Assembly (NCBI RefSeq): GCF_000515335.1
Contig: NZ_KI911563.1
Span: forward strand, 3,000,936 to 3,064,935
DNA length: 64,000 nucleotides
DNA from: Cohnella panacarvi Gsoil 349
Lineage (GTDB): Bacteria > Bacillota > Bacilli > Paenibacillales > Paenibacillaceae
Direction of reading: 5' to 3'
Shown here: in pieces, positions 17,590-24,962 of the stretch
Layout: every line of letters begins with the position of its first letter
Numbering within the stretch: the stretch's first letter is position 1
The notes under the pieces: generated by a model
Databases searched by the model: none
Told to the model about the DNA's origin: nothing
Seen by the model: only the letters and a program-made list of their open reading frames with translations
Position numbers and translations under genes: made by a program

Positions 17590-17853
17590 GCGGCTCAGTA
17601 GGGGGACAAAGCGTGCGAAATCCCGGTGCAGCGGCTCAGTAGGGGGACAAAGCGTGCGAACTCCCGATGGAGCGACTCAGTAGGGGGACAAAGCGTGCGA
17701 AATCCCGGTGCAGCGGCTCAGTAGGGGGACAAAGCGTGCGAACTCCCGATGGAGCGACTCAGTAGGGGGACAAAGCGTGCGAACTCCCGGTGCAGCGGCT
17801 CAGTAGGGGGACAAAGCGTGCGAACTCCCGATGGAGCGACTCAGTAGGGGGAC
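17590..17853. repeat. Tandem array of 41-bp repeats (six units plus a partial seventh)
   Basis: Units begin at 17590, 17631, 17672, 17713, 17754, 17795 and 17836, exactly 41 bp apart; the last breaks off after 18 bp. The shared core is CTCAGTAGGGGGACAAAGCG followed by TGCGAA. Units differ at a few positions (GCGG/GCGA at the start, AATCCCGGTGCA/ACTCCCGATGGA at the end), and the end variants mostly alternate, giving an 82-bp higher-order period. It lies between genes; frames read through it are not protein-like. Function unknown. Confidence 0.95.
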
Positions 17854-18001
17854 GCCCCATCCTGCTGCGCTCTGACCCACGCCGCCTTTGCCGCCAAAAG
17901 CGCACATCGAGAGTCGCGGGAAAAGCAACGGTGCCTAAGCGAATGAGACGAGCACGCCCGACCGATCCGAGTAGGATCGGTTTTTTTAGTTCGCTGATTT
18001 A
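17854..18001. other. Non-coding stretch ending in a hairpin with T run
   Basis: No gene is visible. ACCGATCC (17961-17968) pairs with GGATCGGT (17974-17981), followed by seven T, a good terminator. Since no coding frame precedes it after the TetR terminator, it either marks an untranslated transcript across the repeat array or is a relic. Confidence 0.5.
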
Positions 18002-18040
18002 TATTTTGGAGTTGACACTCCAAAATAAATCGGTTAGGAT
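18002..18040 (+). promoter_or_regulatory. Promoter with perfect palindrome over the -35 of the peroxiredoxin-like gene
   Basis: TATTTTGGAGT (18002-18012) and ACTCCAAAATA (18017-18027) are an exact 11-bp inverted repeat with a 4-nt spacer. The spacer and edges contain TTGACA (18012-18017), 17 nt from TAGGAT (18035-18040). A bound repressor would block the -35. Confidence 0.7.
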
Positions 18041-18119
18041 GGTCTCAGGAACAAAAATGGAGTGTTTAATCCAGAAAAAATGACCTCATTAACTTCGAAC
18101 TCATCAGGAGGAATAGAAC

Positions 18120-18761
18120 ATGTCGTTAACGCAAGCTTTAGCGGAAGTTAAACAGCAATTCGTCGCGAATACCCCTTTCGAGATTCAAGCGGAGATGTTC
18201 CGTCAGATCAGGGAGCAGCAGGAGTCGGGCAATATTTACGGCCGGCGGGAGGGCGAGAAGGCCAAAGATTTTACGCTTAAGAACGCTTTGGGAGAAACGG
18301 TGAATCTGTATGATGAACTGTCCAAAGGCCCGGTCGTTCTAACGTTCTACCGGGGCGGATGGTGTCCGTTCTGCAACACGCAGCTTAAGGCGTATCAGAA
18401 GCTGCTGCCAGAGATTCAAGCCCTCGGGGCCCAGTTGATCGCCGTCAGCCCGCAAAGTCCGGACAACACGCTATCCCAGCAGGAGAAGGAAGAGCTGACC
18501 TTCCAAGTGCTCAGCGACACGAATGGACTTACGGCCGCTATCTATAACATCCTCTACGATGTTCCGGATTACATTCAAGAGATCATGAAACAGATCGGAA
18601 TGGATTTGGCGGAATACAATGCCGCGAGCCGATGGATTCTGCCGATTCCGTCCACCTTCATGATCGACGAATCCGGCATTATCCGTTCGACTTACGTGAA
18701 TCCTGACTTTATGCAGCGGCAGGATCCGGAGGTTATTCTGCGGGAATTGAGAAAACTTTAA
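18120..18761 (+). CDS. Peroxiredoxin-like (AhpC/TSA) protein
   Basis: A 213-residue thioredoxin-fold protein that should reduce peroxides through cysteine chemistry. The fold starts near residue 45 (KAKDFTLKNALGETVNLYDEL) and the active site reads YRGGWCPFCNTQLKAY, a CxxC-type variant (Cys near 82 and 85) of the AhpC/TSA family. The N-terminal 40 residues are helical. ATG at 18120 follows AGGAGGAATAGAAC. It is a single gene with its own operator and a bidirectional terminator. The reductant and substrate are not visible. Confidence 0.88.
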   Translation: MSLTQALAEVKQQFVANTPFEIQAEMFRQIREQQESGNIYGRREGEKAKDFTLKNALGETVNLYDELSKGPVVLTFYRGGWCPFCNTQLKAYQKLLPEIQALGAQLIAVSPQSPDNTLSQQEKEELTFQVLSDTNGLTAAIYNILYDVPDYIQEIMKQIGMDLAEYNAASRWILPIPSTFMIDESGIIRSTYVNPDFMQRQDPEVILRELRKL

Positions 18762-18776
18762 AGCTAAATGACGAAT

Positions 18777-18804
18777 AAAGGCCCCGGTTCCCCGGGGTCT
18801 TTGC
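18777..18804. terminator. Terminator between convergent genes
   Basis: An 11-bp stem (18777-18787 with 18792-18802, one G-T pair) around TTCC, with T or A runs on both sides, serving both the peroxiredoxin-like gene and the WYL gene. Confidence 0.8.
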
Positions 18805-18811
18805 TTTGCGA

Positions 18812-19774
18812 TCATTTCCCGAATACAGACGCTCTCTCCTGCAATCCCTCCACGACTTCCTTCGGTATTTCCCTGACCTTGATGTCCGCGCCTAAGAAAA
18901 GCAGCCAATTGGTTATTTCGGCCAACTCGCCCGGATGATGGATATTGAGGAAAGTCTTCAGAATAGCCGTCGTCTGAAAAGGATTCGTGTATGAAATCGT
19001 CATTTTCAACGGATGGTATTTCTTGAACTGGGCGATCGCCTTGGGACCCAGCTCGAGGACGAGATTGAAGGCTTCTTCCTTCGTGCTTAGCCGTTCCGCA
19101 ATCTTCTTCGGGCTTAATCTTTTCTTCTCGGGGCAAGGCTCGACATCGGCGAGATGGTCGACCGGAATAATCCGCCTCTTCTCCTCCGATAGGTCGAAGC
19201 CTTCGATTTGCCAAGAGCTTTTCTCCCTATAGAGTCGCAAGAGGTAGATCGGGTAATGCTTGATTGCTCTTCCTTCTTCGACAGCAACCATCAGGTAGCG
19301 GTCTTCAAGCAGGATCTGGATGAGCTGTTCCAACATCGGATGGGGCAGGTCCGATAGATCAAGCAGGTCGGGATTGTGCGGGTTGGTACCTTCGAAGAGC
19401 AAAATTCGATTTAACAGAACAAGATCGTCTTGCTGGTTCTGAGAGATGAGGCCGAGCAATTTCTCCGCCAGAGAGTGGCGGCTCTTGAGATAAGGGAGCT
19501 GCAGATTTCTTGTGGCCATGAAAGCGATGAAGAGTGCTTTAATTTCATTATCGGTAAAGCGAACGGTGGGCAGGACGGAGTTGTTCATGACGGAATAACC
19601 CCCGTCCCTCCCGACTTCGGCGACTAAAGGCATTCCCATCGCTTCGATTTCCCTAATGTCCCGGATCGCCGTCGAACGGGAGATGTTAAACTCATGCATG
19701 ATTTCCGAGATGGTGAAATGGGCGCGGTTGTTGATGTACCGCATAATCACGTTAATCCGTTCAACTTTTTTCAT
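18812..19774 (-). CDS. WYL-domain transcriptional regulator (YafY type)
   Basis: A 320-residue regulator: N-terminal DeoR-like winged helix (about 3-60, FTISEIMHEFNISRSTAIRD), then a WYL domain (about 135-235) and its C-terminal extension. WYL proteins sense small ligands or nucleic-acid fragments. ATG at 19774 follows AGAGGAACCG on the complement. It is divergent from the DoxX-like gene at 19867 and convergent with the peroxiredoxin-like gene; the 92-bp divergent gap is the obvious target region, but no clear palindrome stands out there. Confidence 0.88.
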   Translation of the reverse strand: MKKVERINVIMRYINNRAHFTISEIMHEFNISRSTAIRDIREIEAMGMPLVAEVGRDGGYSVMNNSVLPTVRFTDNEIKALFIAFMATRNLQLPYLKSRHSLAEKLLGLISQNQQDDLVLLNRILLFEGTNPHNPDLLDLSDLPHPMLEQLIQILLEDRYLMVAVEEGRAIKHYPIYLLRLYREKSSWQIEGFDLSEEKRRIIPVDHLADVEPCPEKKRLSPKKIAERLSTKEEAFNLVLELGPKAIAQFKKYHPLKMTISYTNPFQTTAILKTFLNIHHPGELAEITNWLLFLGADIKVREIPKEVVEGLQERASVFGK

Positions 19775-19866
19775 CGGTTCCTCTAAACAGTATCATTTTC
19801 TGACATGATTAAAGTTTATTATAAACCCATCAAGCGAAAACACAAATGGATTAAGGAGGAATGAAC

Positions 19867-20289
19867 TTGAGTACGATAATCGGAAATGAAAAGATGGCAA
19901 GGGTTGAATCCCGCCCTGTTGGAAGAAAGGCCGCTTATTGGACCGTCACGATCATTCTCGCATTCTCTATTACTTTAAGCGGGATCGGGCAATTGATGCG
20001 ATACGGCGGCAATGTAGATTTAGTGACCGGGATCGGTTTCCCGTTATACGTCACGAGCATTCTCGGAACTTGGAAACTGCTCGCGGTCATTGCGATCTTG
20101 ATGCCGGGTTTCCCCCGGCTTAAGGAATGGGCGTATAGCGGCCTCTTCTTTCTTATGACGGGTGCGGCTTTATCGCACGCGTACGCTAATGATTACGGCG
20201 ACGGCGGATTCCATGTTATTCTCCCGCTTTTCTATGCGGCGCTCGGCATCGCCTCCTGGGCGCTGCGTCCGAATAGCCGCCGGCTCTAA
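19867..20289 (+). CDS. DoxX-like integral membrane protein
   Basis: A small membrane protein of about 140 residues with four hydrophobic segments (around 25-43, 55-75, 82-100, 112-130), matching the DoxX-like family (PF13564 type) seen downstream of YafY regulators. Role unknown; DoxX relatives are linked to redox or quinone functions. TTG at 19867 is preferred: AAGGAGG (19853-19859) is 7 nt before it, whereas ATG at 19861 lies only 1 nt from that motif. Confidence 0.75.
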   Translation: MSTIIGNEKMARVESRPVGRKAAYWTVTIILAFSITLSGIGQLMRYGGNVDLVTGIGFPLYVTSILGTWKLLAVIAILMPGFPRLKEWAYSGLFFLMTGAALSHAYANDYGDGGFHVILPLFYAALGIASWALRPNSRRL

Positions 20290-20364
20290 TAGTAGTTTCC
20301 TATTTTGGCAATATGGCTTATGTTTATGGTAAACCGATCACATTCATCCAAAGGAGCTGGGAAG

Positions 20365-20844
20365 ATGGCGACGTATTCCTTCGAGGAGAAAGACAGCTTT
20401 ATCGTTCTGGGTATCGGAACGGAGCTGAAGAGCGATTACACGGATTATGCAGGCATGAACAAGGAGAAAGAAAACTTCTGGCGGCAAGTCGAGCAGGATG
20501 GCAGGCTGGACACGTTAAAAGCGATTGCCTCGAACGATTATATATTCGCGGTAAGCGAAGCCGTAAATCGTAAGATGATGTATTATGCAGGCGTCATGAC
20601 GGATTCGTCGATACCGGAAGAACACAGGGTGATCCAATTCCCTAAAGGACAATACCTCGTCGTTAAAGGCGAAGGGAAGTCGGCCGACGAGCTCGGCAGC
20701 ATGCTTACGGGCATTGCTTTCGGTCAAGTCTTGCCGGCAGCCGATCAATACGCCTATGTCGGCGGACCGAATGCAACGGTTGAGATGGGGCAGCGAGACG
20801 GCCTTGTCTACGGCGAGATGTGGGTTCCGGTCGTGCACAAATAA
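20365..20844 (+). CDS. GyrI-like effector-binding domain protein
   Basis: A stand-alone 159-residue GyrI-like/AraC effector-binding domain. The pattern FPKGQYLVVKGEGKSADEL followed by GEMWVPVV at the C-terminus is typical. Such proteins bind small organic ligands or, in GyrI/SbmC, protect gyrase. ATG at 20365 follows AAAGGAGCTGGGAAG; the longer frame is non-coding. The next gene follows after 24 bp with its own ribosome site, and the DoxX-like gene precedes, so the three may be one operon. Confidence 0.8.
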   Translation: MATYSFEEKDSFIVLGIGTELKSDYTDYAGMNKEKENFWRQVEQDGRLDTLKAIASNDYIFAVSEAVNRKMMYYAGVMTDSSIPEEHRVIQFPKGQYLVVKGEGKSADELGSMLTGIAFGQVLPAADQYAYVGGPNATVEMGQRDGLVYGEMWVPVVHK

Positions 20845-20868
20845 ACGAGATCGTCAGGAGGAATAAGA

Positions 20869-21336
20869 ATGTCCCGTATCGTTGATTTTAAACAAGTGTC
20901 TACGGCAGGTCTGGAATCTTCGCCGGTAGCGGAAGCGTTAGCCGGCCTGCGCGCGAACGAAGCCCGGTATTTCATGAACAAATACAATCACGAATTTACG
21001 GTCGTACCGGCGAGCGAAAGCCAGGAGACGCTTGAGTATGTGAACCGGGTGCTTAAGGAAGAACGCGGCATCGCGTTTGCGGCCCGGCCGCTAGAGACAT
21101 CGTGCTTTCAAGTGGACAATATTAGATGGGCGTTCGTCTTTTATGAGGATGGTCTGGCGGTTAACGTCTTGTACACGGTGGACGATCCTAAGAAGCGGGC
21201 CGTAGGGTTTAAGCTGTCCGAGGGGATGGAAGTGCCCAGGGAGCTCGAAGAGAAGAAGTTTAAATTCGCGAGACAGAAGTCCAAGCTGGCGGGGACGATC
21301 CGAGGTTCGTTCTTCGTCATTAAAGGCGAATATTGA
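20869..21336 (+). CDS. Conserved-looking hypothetical protein
   Basis: A 155-residue soluble protein I do not assign to a family. It has no signal peptide or membrane segment. The centre alternates hydrophobic strands (IRWAFVFYEDGLAVNVLYTV) and the C-terminus is basic (KKFKFARQKSKLAG). ATG at 20869 follows AGGAGGAATAAGA at optimal spacing, which supports a real gene. It is 24 bp behind the effector-binding gene and precedes a terminator. Confidence 0.7.
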   Translation: MSRIVDFKQVSTAGLESSPVAEALAGLRANEARYFMNKYNHEFTVVPASESQETLEYVNRVLKEERGIAFAARPLETSCFQVDNIRWAFVFYEDGLAVNVLYTVDDPKKRAVGFKLSEGMEVPRELEEKKFKFARQKSKLAGTIRGSFFVIKGEY

Positions 21337-21340
21337 AGCT

Positions 21341-21365
21341 TGGCACCCGTTCGGGTGCCTTTATT
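21341..21365 (+). terminator. Terminator-like hairpin
   Basis: GGCACC and GGTGCC pair around CGTTCG at about 21342-21359, followed by TTTATTC. Confidence 0.7.
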
Positions 21366-21389
21366 CGTTGTTCTGCGCTTGAAGCTACG

Positions 21390-21599
21390 GAATTTTGGAA
21401 GGCATTGATTTCATCGGACTTCTGGGTAACCAACCTGATTTATGCAGACGGAACGCTTGCGCTCATCGACTGGGATACGTCCGGATGGGGCTACCTGGGC
21501 GAGGATCTCGCAAGCCTGATAGCGGACGAAGCGGATATCGATCACATGGTCGAGTACGATGACGAGAGGGGAGAGGCGTCGTGCAGGAAGAAGTTCTAA
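21390..21599 (+). pseudogene. Relic of an aminoglycoside-phosphotransferase-like gene
   Basis: The frame reads FWVTNLIYADGTLALIDWD, then GEDLASLIADEADIDHM: the catalytic/metal-binding end of an APH-type kinase (the Asp of IDWD corresponds to the metal ligand). The N-lobe, the catalytic HGD loop and the C-terminal helices are missing, and the frame runs into the start of the intact APH-like gene, overlapping it by 19 bp. It looks like an internal scrap of a second, different APH-like gene. No own ribosome site. Confidence 0.7.
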
Positions 21600-22378
21600 C
21601 AGGCGGAAACGTGAATCAAATTGTTCGTCGAGAAAATACGGTCCTCCGCCCTACCGGTTATTGGAGCCCGTCTGTTCATGAGCTGCTTACGCATCTTGAG
21701 CAACAGGGCTTCGAGGGAGCGCCAAGATTGTTCGGAATCGACGGCTCCGAACGCGAAATTCTATCATTCATTGCAGGGGAAGTTCCGGGGAACGATTACC
21801 CTGAACTTGAACCTTATATGTGGTCGGATGCAACGCTAATAGGTTTAGCGCGTCTCTTACGCCGTTTTCACGATGCGACGGAAGGATCCGCGCTCCTGTC
21901 GAAGGGCCTATGGCAGCTCAGTTATGTCGATGAACGCAAGCACGAAGTCATCTGTCATAACGACGCCGCGTTGTACAACGTGGTCTTCCAACAGGGGGCT
22001 CCCGTGGCGCTGATTGATTTCGATATGGCCGGGCCTGGGCCGAGAATGTGGGACATCGCGTACTCTCTGTACACATCGGTTCCGCTTGCGAGCTTCTCGC
22101 CTGACCATTCATCGGGAACAACGGTAGGCTATCAATCGGATTTACACGCTGAAGAGCGCCGTCGACGGATTCAATTGTTTTTCGAATCGTACGGAACTCC
22201 CGTCCCTGACGAACTGCGCCAGTGGATCATTCAACGCCTGGCTACATTGTGCGATACGCTCCGCAATGGCGCTGCCGAAGGAAATGCCGCCTTTCGGAAA
22301 ATGGTCGAAGAAGGACACTTGGCTCACTATGAGAGAGAGATTCGATTCGTAACGGATCGTTTCCATGAGTGGATCTAG
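21581..22378 (+). CDS. Aminoglycoside phosphotransferase-like kinase
   Basis: A 265-residue protein-kinase-fold phosphotransferase. The catalytic loop CHNDAALYNVVF has Asn-Asp in place of the usual His-Gly-Asp and the metal loop is LIDFDMAGPGPRMWDIAY. Its natural substrate may be an aminoglycoside, choline-like amine or sugar; resistance cannot be claimed. GTG at 21581 follows GGGAGAGG. It lies just behind the APH relic. Confidence 0.82.
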   Translation: MQEEVLTGGNVNQIVRRENTVLRPTGYWSPSVHELLTHLEQQGFEGAPRLFGIDGSEREILSFIAGEVPGNDYPELEPYMWSDATLIGLARLLRRFHDATEGSALLSKGLWQLSYVDERKHEVICHNDAALYNVVFQQGAPVALIDFDMAGPGPRMWDIAYSLYTSVPLASFSPDHSSGTTVGYQSDLHAEERRRRIQLFFESYGTPVPDELRQWIIQRLATLCDTLRNGAAEGNAAFRKMVEEGHLAHYEREIRFVTDRFHEWI

Positions 22379-22447
22379 AAGGGTACGAACTCGCACGGAT
22401 ATTAGGGCTTATATTTTAGAAATATTTTCGAATTGGTTTCGAGGGAG

Positions 22448-22468
22448 TTTAGACTCCTCCTTTAGACT
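22448..22468 (+). repeat. Direct repeat TTTAGACT upstream of the five-gene operon
   Basis: TTTAGACT occurs at 22448-22455 and 22461-22468 (13-bp period), with GGAG/CTCC flanking the first copy. Position 50-70 bp before the operon fits a regulator site, possibly for the operon's own response regulator. Confidence 0.35.
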
Positions 22469-22516
22469 AAGGTTGTAAGCAAGAGAAACCGTACAATCTA
22501 AAGGAGCGAGCAGGTT

Positions 22517-23488
22517 ATGAAAAAGAGAAATCAATGGTTGATGGTAGGCGGAGCGGCGGCTGCGGTGACGTTATTTACGGCGACGGCATTCGCGTACACT
22601 CCGAATACGGAAGGGTACAATGCGTTCAAAGAAGTGCTGAAGGCGAACCAATTGTCGGGCAAAGCGTTCGATAGCGCGACGATGAACGGGAACTTCACCG
22701 TAACAGTAGACGGCAAGAGCTTGCTGGACGCGAACGGTACAACGAAGGTGGCGGAAGGGGAAGACGGACACGTCATGAGCAGCGACTTCGACTTCACCCT
22801 CATGGGCGTCGAGCGCAGCGGCAGTCTGTACAGCAGCGGCGAAGATAGCGTCTACATGGTTGACCGCACGCACGGGCTGGACTATCAGGTAATCGACTCG
22901 GACGAGAAGAACGAATGGAAGCACCGCGAACGGTCTCATAAGGACGACTCCCGCGGCCATTCGATGAACAAAGCGGAAGAAGTGCTCCTCGATTTTCTGG
23001 TCGGCGACCTGAAGAATAACTTCAGCGTGACGAACCACGCGGACGGTTCGAAGACGATTACGGCGGACATCGACGAGAAGGACATACCGCTTCCGATTCG
23101 TCTGCTGATGGACGTGGCGGAGTCTAACGACAGGACGGAACGCAAGCATGAGAAGGAAGCGCCGGAACATTGGGAGCGGATCAAGGAGCTGCCTTTCTTC
23201 CAAGGACTCAAGGACATCAACTTCGAAGAGCAATTGCCCAAGCTGACGGAAGACTTCGCGATCGAGCACGTTACGCTTCAGTTCACGGTGAACGCGGACA
23301 ATGAGCTTCAGAACGTGCAAGGCGAGCTTGAAGTAAGCGGCAAGGACGAAGCCGGCGTCGCCCATACGGTGGAGATCGAAGGCGCGGGAGATATCGGCGG
23401 CATTAACGCCACGACCCCGGACGCGTACGACCCTGCCGGCAAGAACATCGAGATCATCGACGCGGCAACGTTCGAAGATCGCGGCTAA
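22517..23488 (+). CDS. Exported protein of unknown function, head of an ABC/two-component operon
   Basis: A 323-residue protein with a clear signal peptide (MKKRNQWLMVGGAAAAVTLF, cleavage near AFA-Y at about 26). The mature part is rich in charged residues, contains a His/Arg/Lys/Asp cluster around 135-155 (RERSHKDDSRGH) and beta-strand-like segments FTVTVDGKSLL and LQNVQGELEVSG; no Cys, so it is not a lipoprotein. I do not recognise a named family. ATG at 22517 follows AAAGGAGCGAGCAGGTT. It leads an operon with an ABC exporter pair, sensor kinase and response regulator, so it may be a substrate-binding or sensing accessory (inference). Confidence 0.75.
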   Translation: MKKRNQWLMVGGAAAAVTLFTATAFAYTPNTEGYNAFKEVLKANQLSGKAFDSATMNGNFTVTVDGKSLLDANGTTKVAEGEDGHVMSSDFDFTLMGVERSGSLYSSGEDSVYMVDRTHGLDYQVIDSDEKNEWKHRERSHKDDSRGHSMNKAEEVLLDFLVGDLKNNFSVTNHADGSKTITADIDEKDIPLPIRLLMDVAESNDRTERKHEKEAPEHWERIKELPFFQGLKDINFEEQLPKLTEDFAIEHVTLQFTVNADNELQNVQGELEVSGKDEAGVAHTVEIEGAGDIGGINATTPDAYDPAGKNIEIIDAATFEDRG

Positions 23489-23514
23489 CATCACGAGAAC
23501 GGGAGGACCCGACT

Positions 23515-24237
23515 ATGTTCGAAGCGAACGATTTGTCTAAGGTCTACCCCGGCGGCCGCGGCATCCAAGGGCTCAATCTCACCGTACTTCCCGGTGAGGT
23601 TGTCGCCTTATTGGGACCGAACGGCGCCGGGAAGACGACAGCGCTGCAAGCGATGGCCGGATGGCTCGACTGCGACCGCGGGAATGCGCGCTTGGACGGC
23701 GTCTCCGTAGCCGACCATCCTGAGCGGACGAGACCGCACATGGGCTTAATGATCGGCGAGCCGACACCGTACCCCTATCTCACGGGTTACGAGTATTTGA
23801 GACTCTATCACAAGCTGTACCCGGGCGTCGACGAAGCCCGCATTCGGGAGACGATCGAGCTCGTGGGCATGTCGAAGCACCAACAGCTCAAGATCAAGAA
23901 GTACTCCACCGGCATGAAACAGCGGATCGAGCTCGCTAGCGCGCTGCTCCACCGGCCGAAGCTGCTGCTGCTCGACGAACCGTTCTCGGGCATGGATATC
24001 GAGGGTCGGCGGGAGATGTCTACGATATTGCGGCGTCTCGTAGCCGAGACAGGGATGAGCATCATCGTCTCGTCGCATCAGGTACGAGACATCGAGGATT
24101 GGATCACGCATGCATGCATCGTCTTCGAGGGACGGCATGTCGGTACCGCGAGCGTCTCGCAGATTCGGGAATCGTTCCCTAGCGTGGAAGACTACTATTT
24201 GCACGGCATCGGGCAGGAAAGGAGCGGGGTAGCATGA
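23515..24237 (+). CDS. ABC transporter ATP-binding protein
   Basis: A 240-residue ATPase subunit with Walker A GPNGAGKTTA, signature STGMKQR, Walker B LLLLDEPFSG and the switch His in SSHQ. It pairs with the ABC-2 permease encoded next, with which it shares an ATGA overlap. ATG at 23515 follows GGGAGG. The whole operon layout (exported protein, ATPase, permease, kinase, regulator) recalls antimicrobial-peptide or bacteriocin response modules; the substrate is unknown. Confidence 0.9.
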   Translation: MFEANDLSKVYPGGRGIQGLNLTVLPGEVVALLGPNGAGKTTALQAMAGWLDCDRGNARLDGVSVADHPERTRPHMGLMIGEPTPYPYLTGYEYLRLYHKLYPGVDEARIRETIELVGMSKHQQLKIKKYSTGMKQRIELASALLHRPKLLLLDEPFSGMDIEGRREMSTILRRLVAETGMSIIVSSHQVRDIEDWITHACIVFEGRHVGTASVSQIRESFPSVEDYYLHGIGQERSGVA

Positions 24238-24959
24238 TCGCGCGATTGAACTATCTCACGGGCGAAGAGCTACGTAAGCTGCTTCGCGGAGGCAAGCTGA
24301 AGGTGCTGCTGCTGCTCTCCTTCCTGATCGGCATCTTTTTCGTCTTCATAGGCGACCGAATCGGACTCGACGACAATCTCCCGTCAACCGCTCTGGAATT
24401 GTTGCTAGCGATCGTGTTCCCCTTATTCATGGCAACGCTTGGCAGCGACCTCATGGTCGGCGAGGTGAAAGACCGTACGATTAAGCATGCGCTGAAGCTG
24501 CCGGTAAGCCGGGAGTCTCTCTTCATGGGGAGAATACTGGCCGGATGGGTGGCCGGTGCGTTGATCGTGCTAAGCGTGTTCGTTCCGACGTTGATCGGAA
24601 GCCTGGTGCTTCAAGGCGTGCCTGCGCTCTCGGAGCTGGGCGCGAGTCTGGCCGAACTCGGCGCGGCGATCGTTTACTGCGGATTGCTTGTGGTGCTGGT
24701 TAACTGCGTGGCCTTGTGGACGGGCAGCGGCGGAGTCGGACTGACGGTAAGCGTCGTGCTGTGGCTGGCGATGGGCGTCGTCGGTTTGCTCGAACCGCAG
24801 CTCAGCCGTTACTTCGTCACCGACTTCGCGGATTGGGTACGGCCGCTTCTGTACGGTGGCGATGCCGGAGCGTCGATCTCGGCATTGCTATTTATTACGG
24901 CCTACTATATCATGGGCACTATATTGGGTTTATTAGCCTTCCAAAGAAAAGAGATCTAA
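24234..24959 (+). CDS. ABC-2 type permease
   Basis: A 241-residue membrane protein with six hydrophobic segments (about 24-42, 55-75, 100-125, 140-165, 175-192, 215-235) and the early cytoplasmic motif GEVKDRTIKHALKLPVSR common to ABC-2 permeases. The ATG overlaps the ATPase stop by 4 bp, and only 3 bp separate its stop from the kinase ATG, so all are co-expressed. Confidence 0.87.
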   Translation: MIARLNYLTGEELRKLLRGGKLKVLLLLSFLIGIFFVFIGDRIGLDDNLPSTALELLLAIVFPLFMATLGSDLMVGEVKDRTIKHALKLPVSRESLFMGRILAGWVAGALIVLSVFVPTLIGSLVLQGVPALSELGASLAELGAAIVYCGLLVVLVNCVALWTGSGGVGLTVSVVLWLAMGVVGLLEPQLSRYFVTDFADWVRPLLYGGDAGASISALLFITAYYIMGTILGLLAFQRKEI

Positions 24960-24962
24960 CCG

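Noticed and set aside
17590-17853. CRISPR array
   Set aside because: Units are contiguous and identical in length with no unique spacers; no cas genes in the window.
17790-18083. Open frame across the repeat array
   Set aside because: Arises from the 41-bp repeats and terminator; no ribosome site or protein-like composition.
22571-23494. 307-codon complement frame opposite the exported protein
   Set aside because: Arg/Val/Leu/His-rich antisense shadow; the plus strand has a signal peptide and ribosome site.
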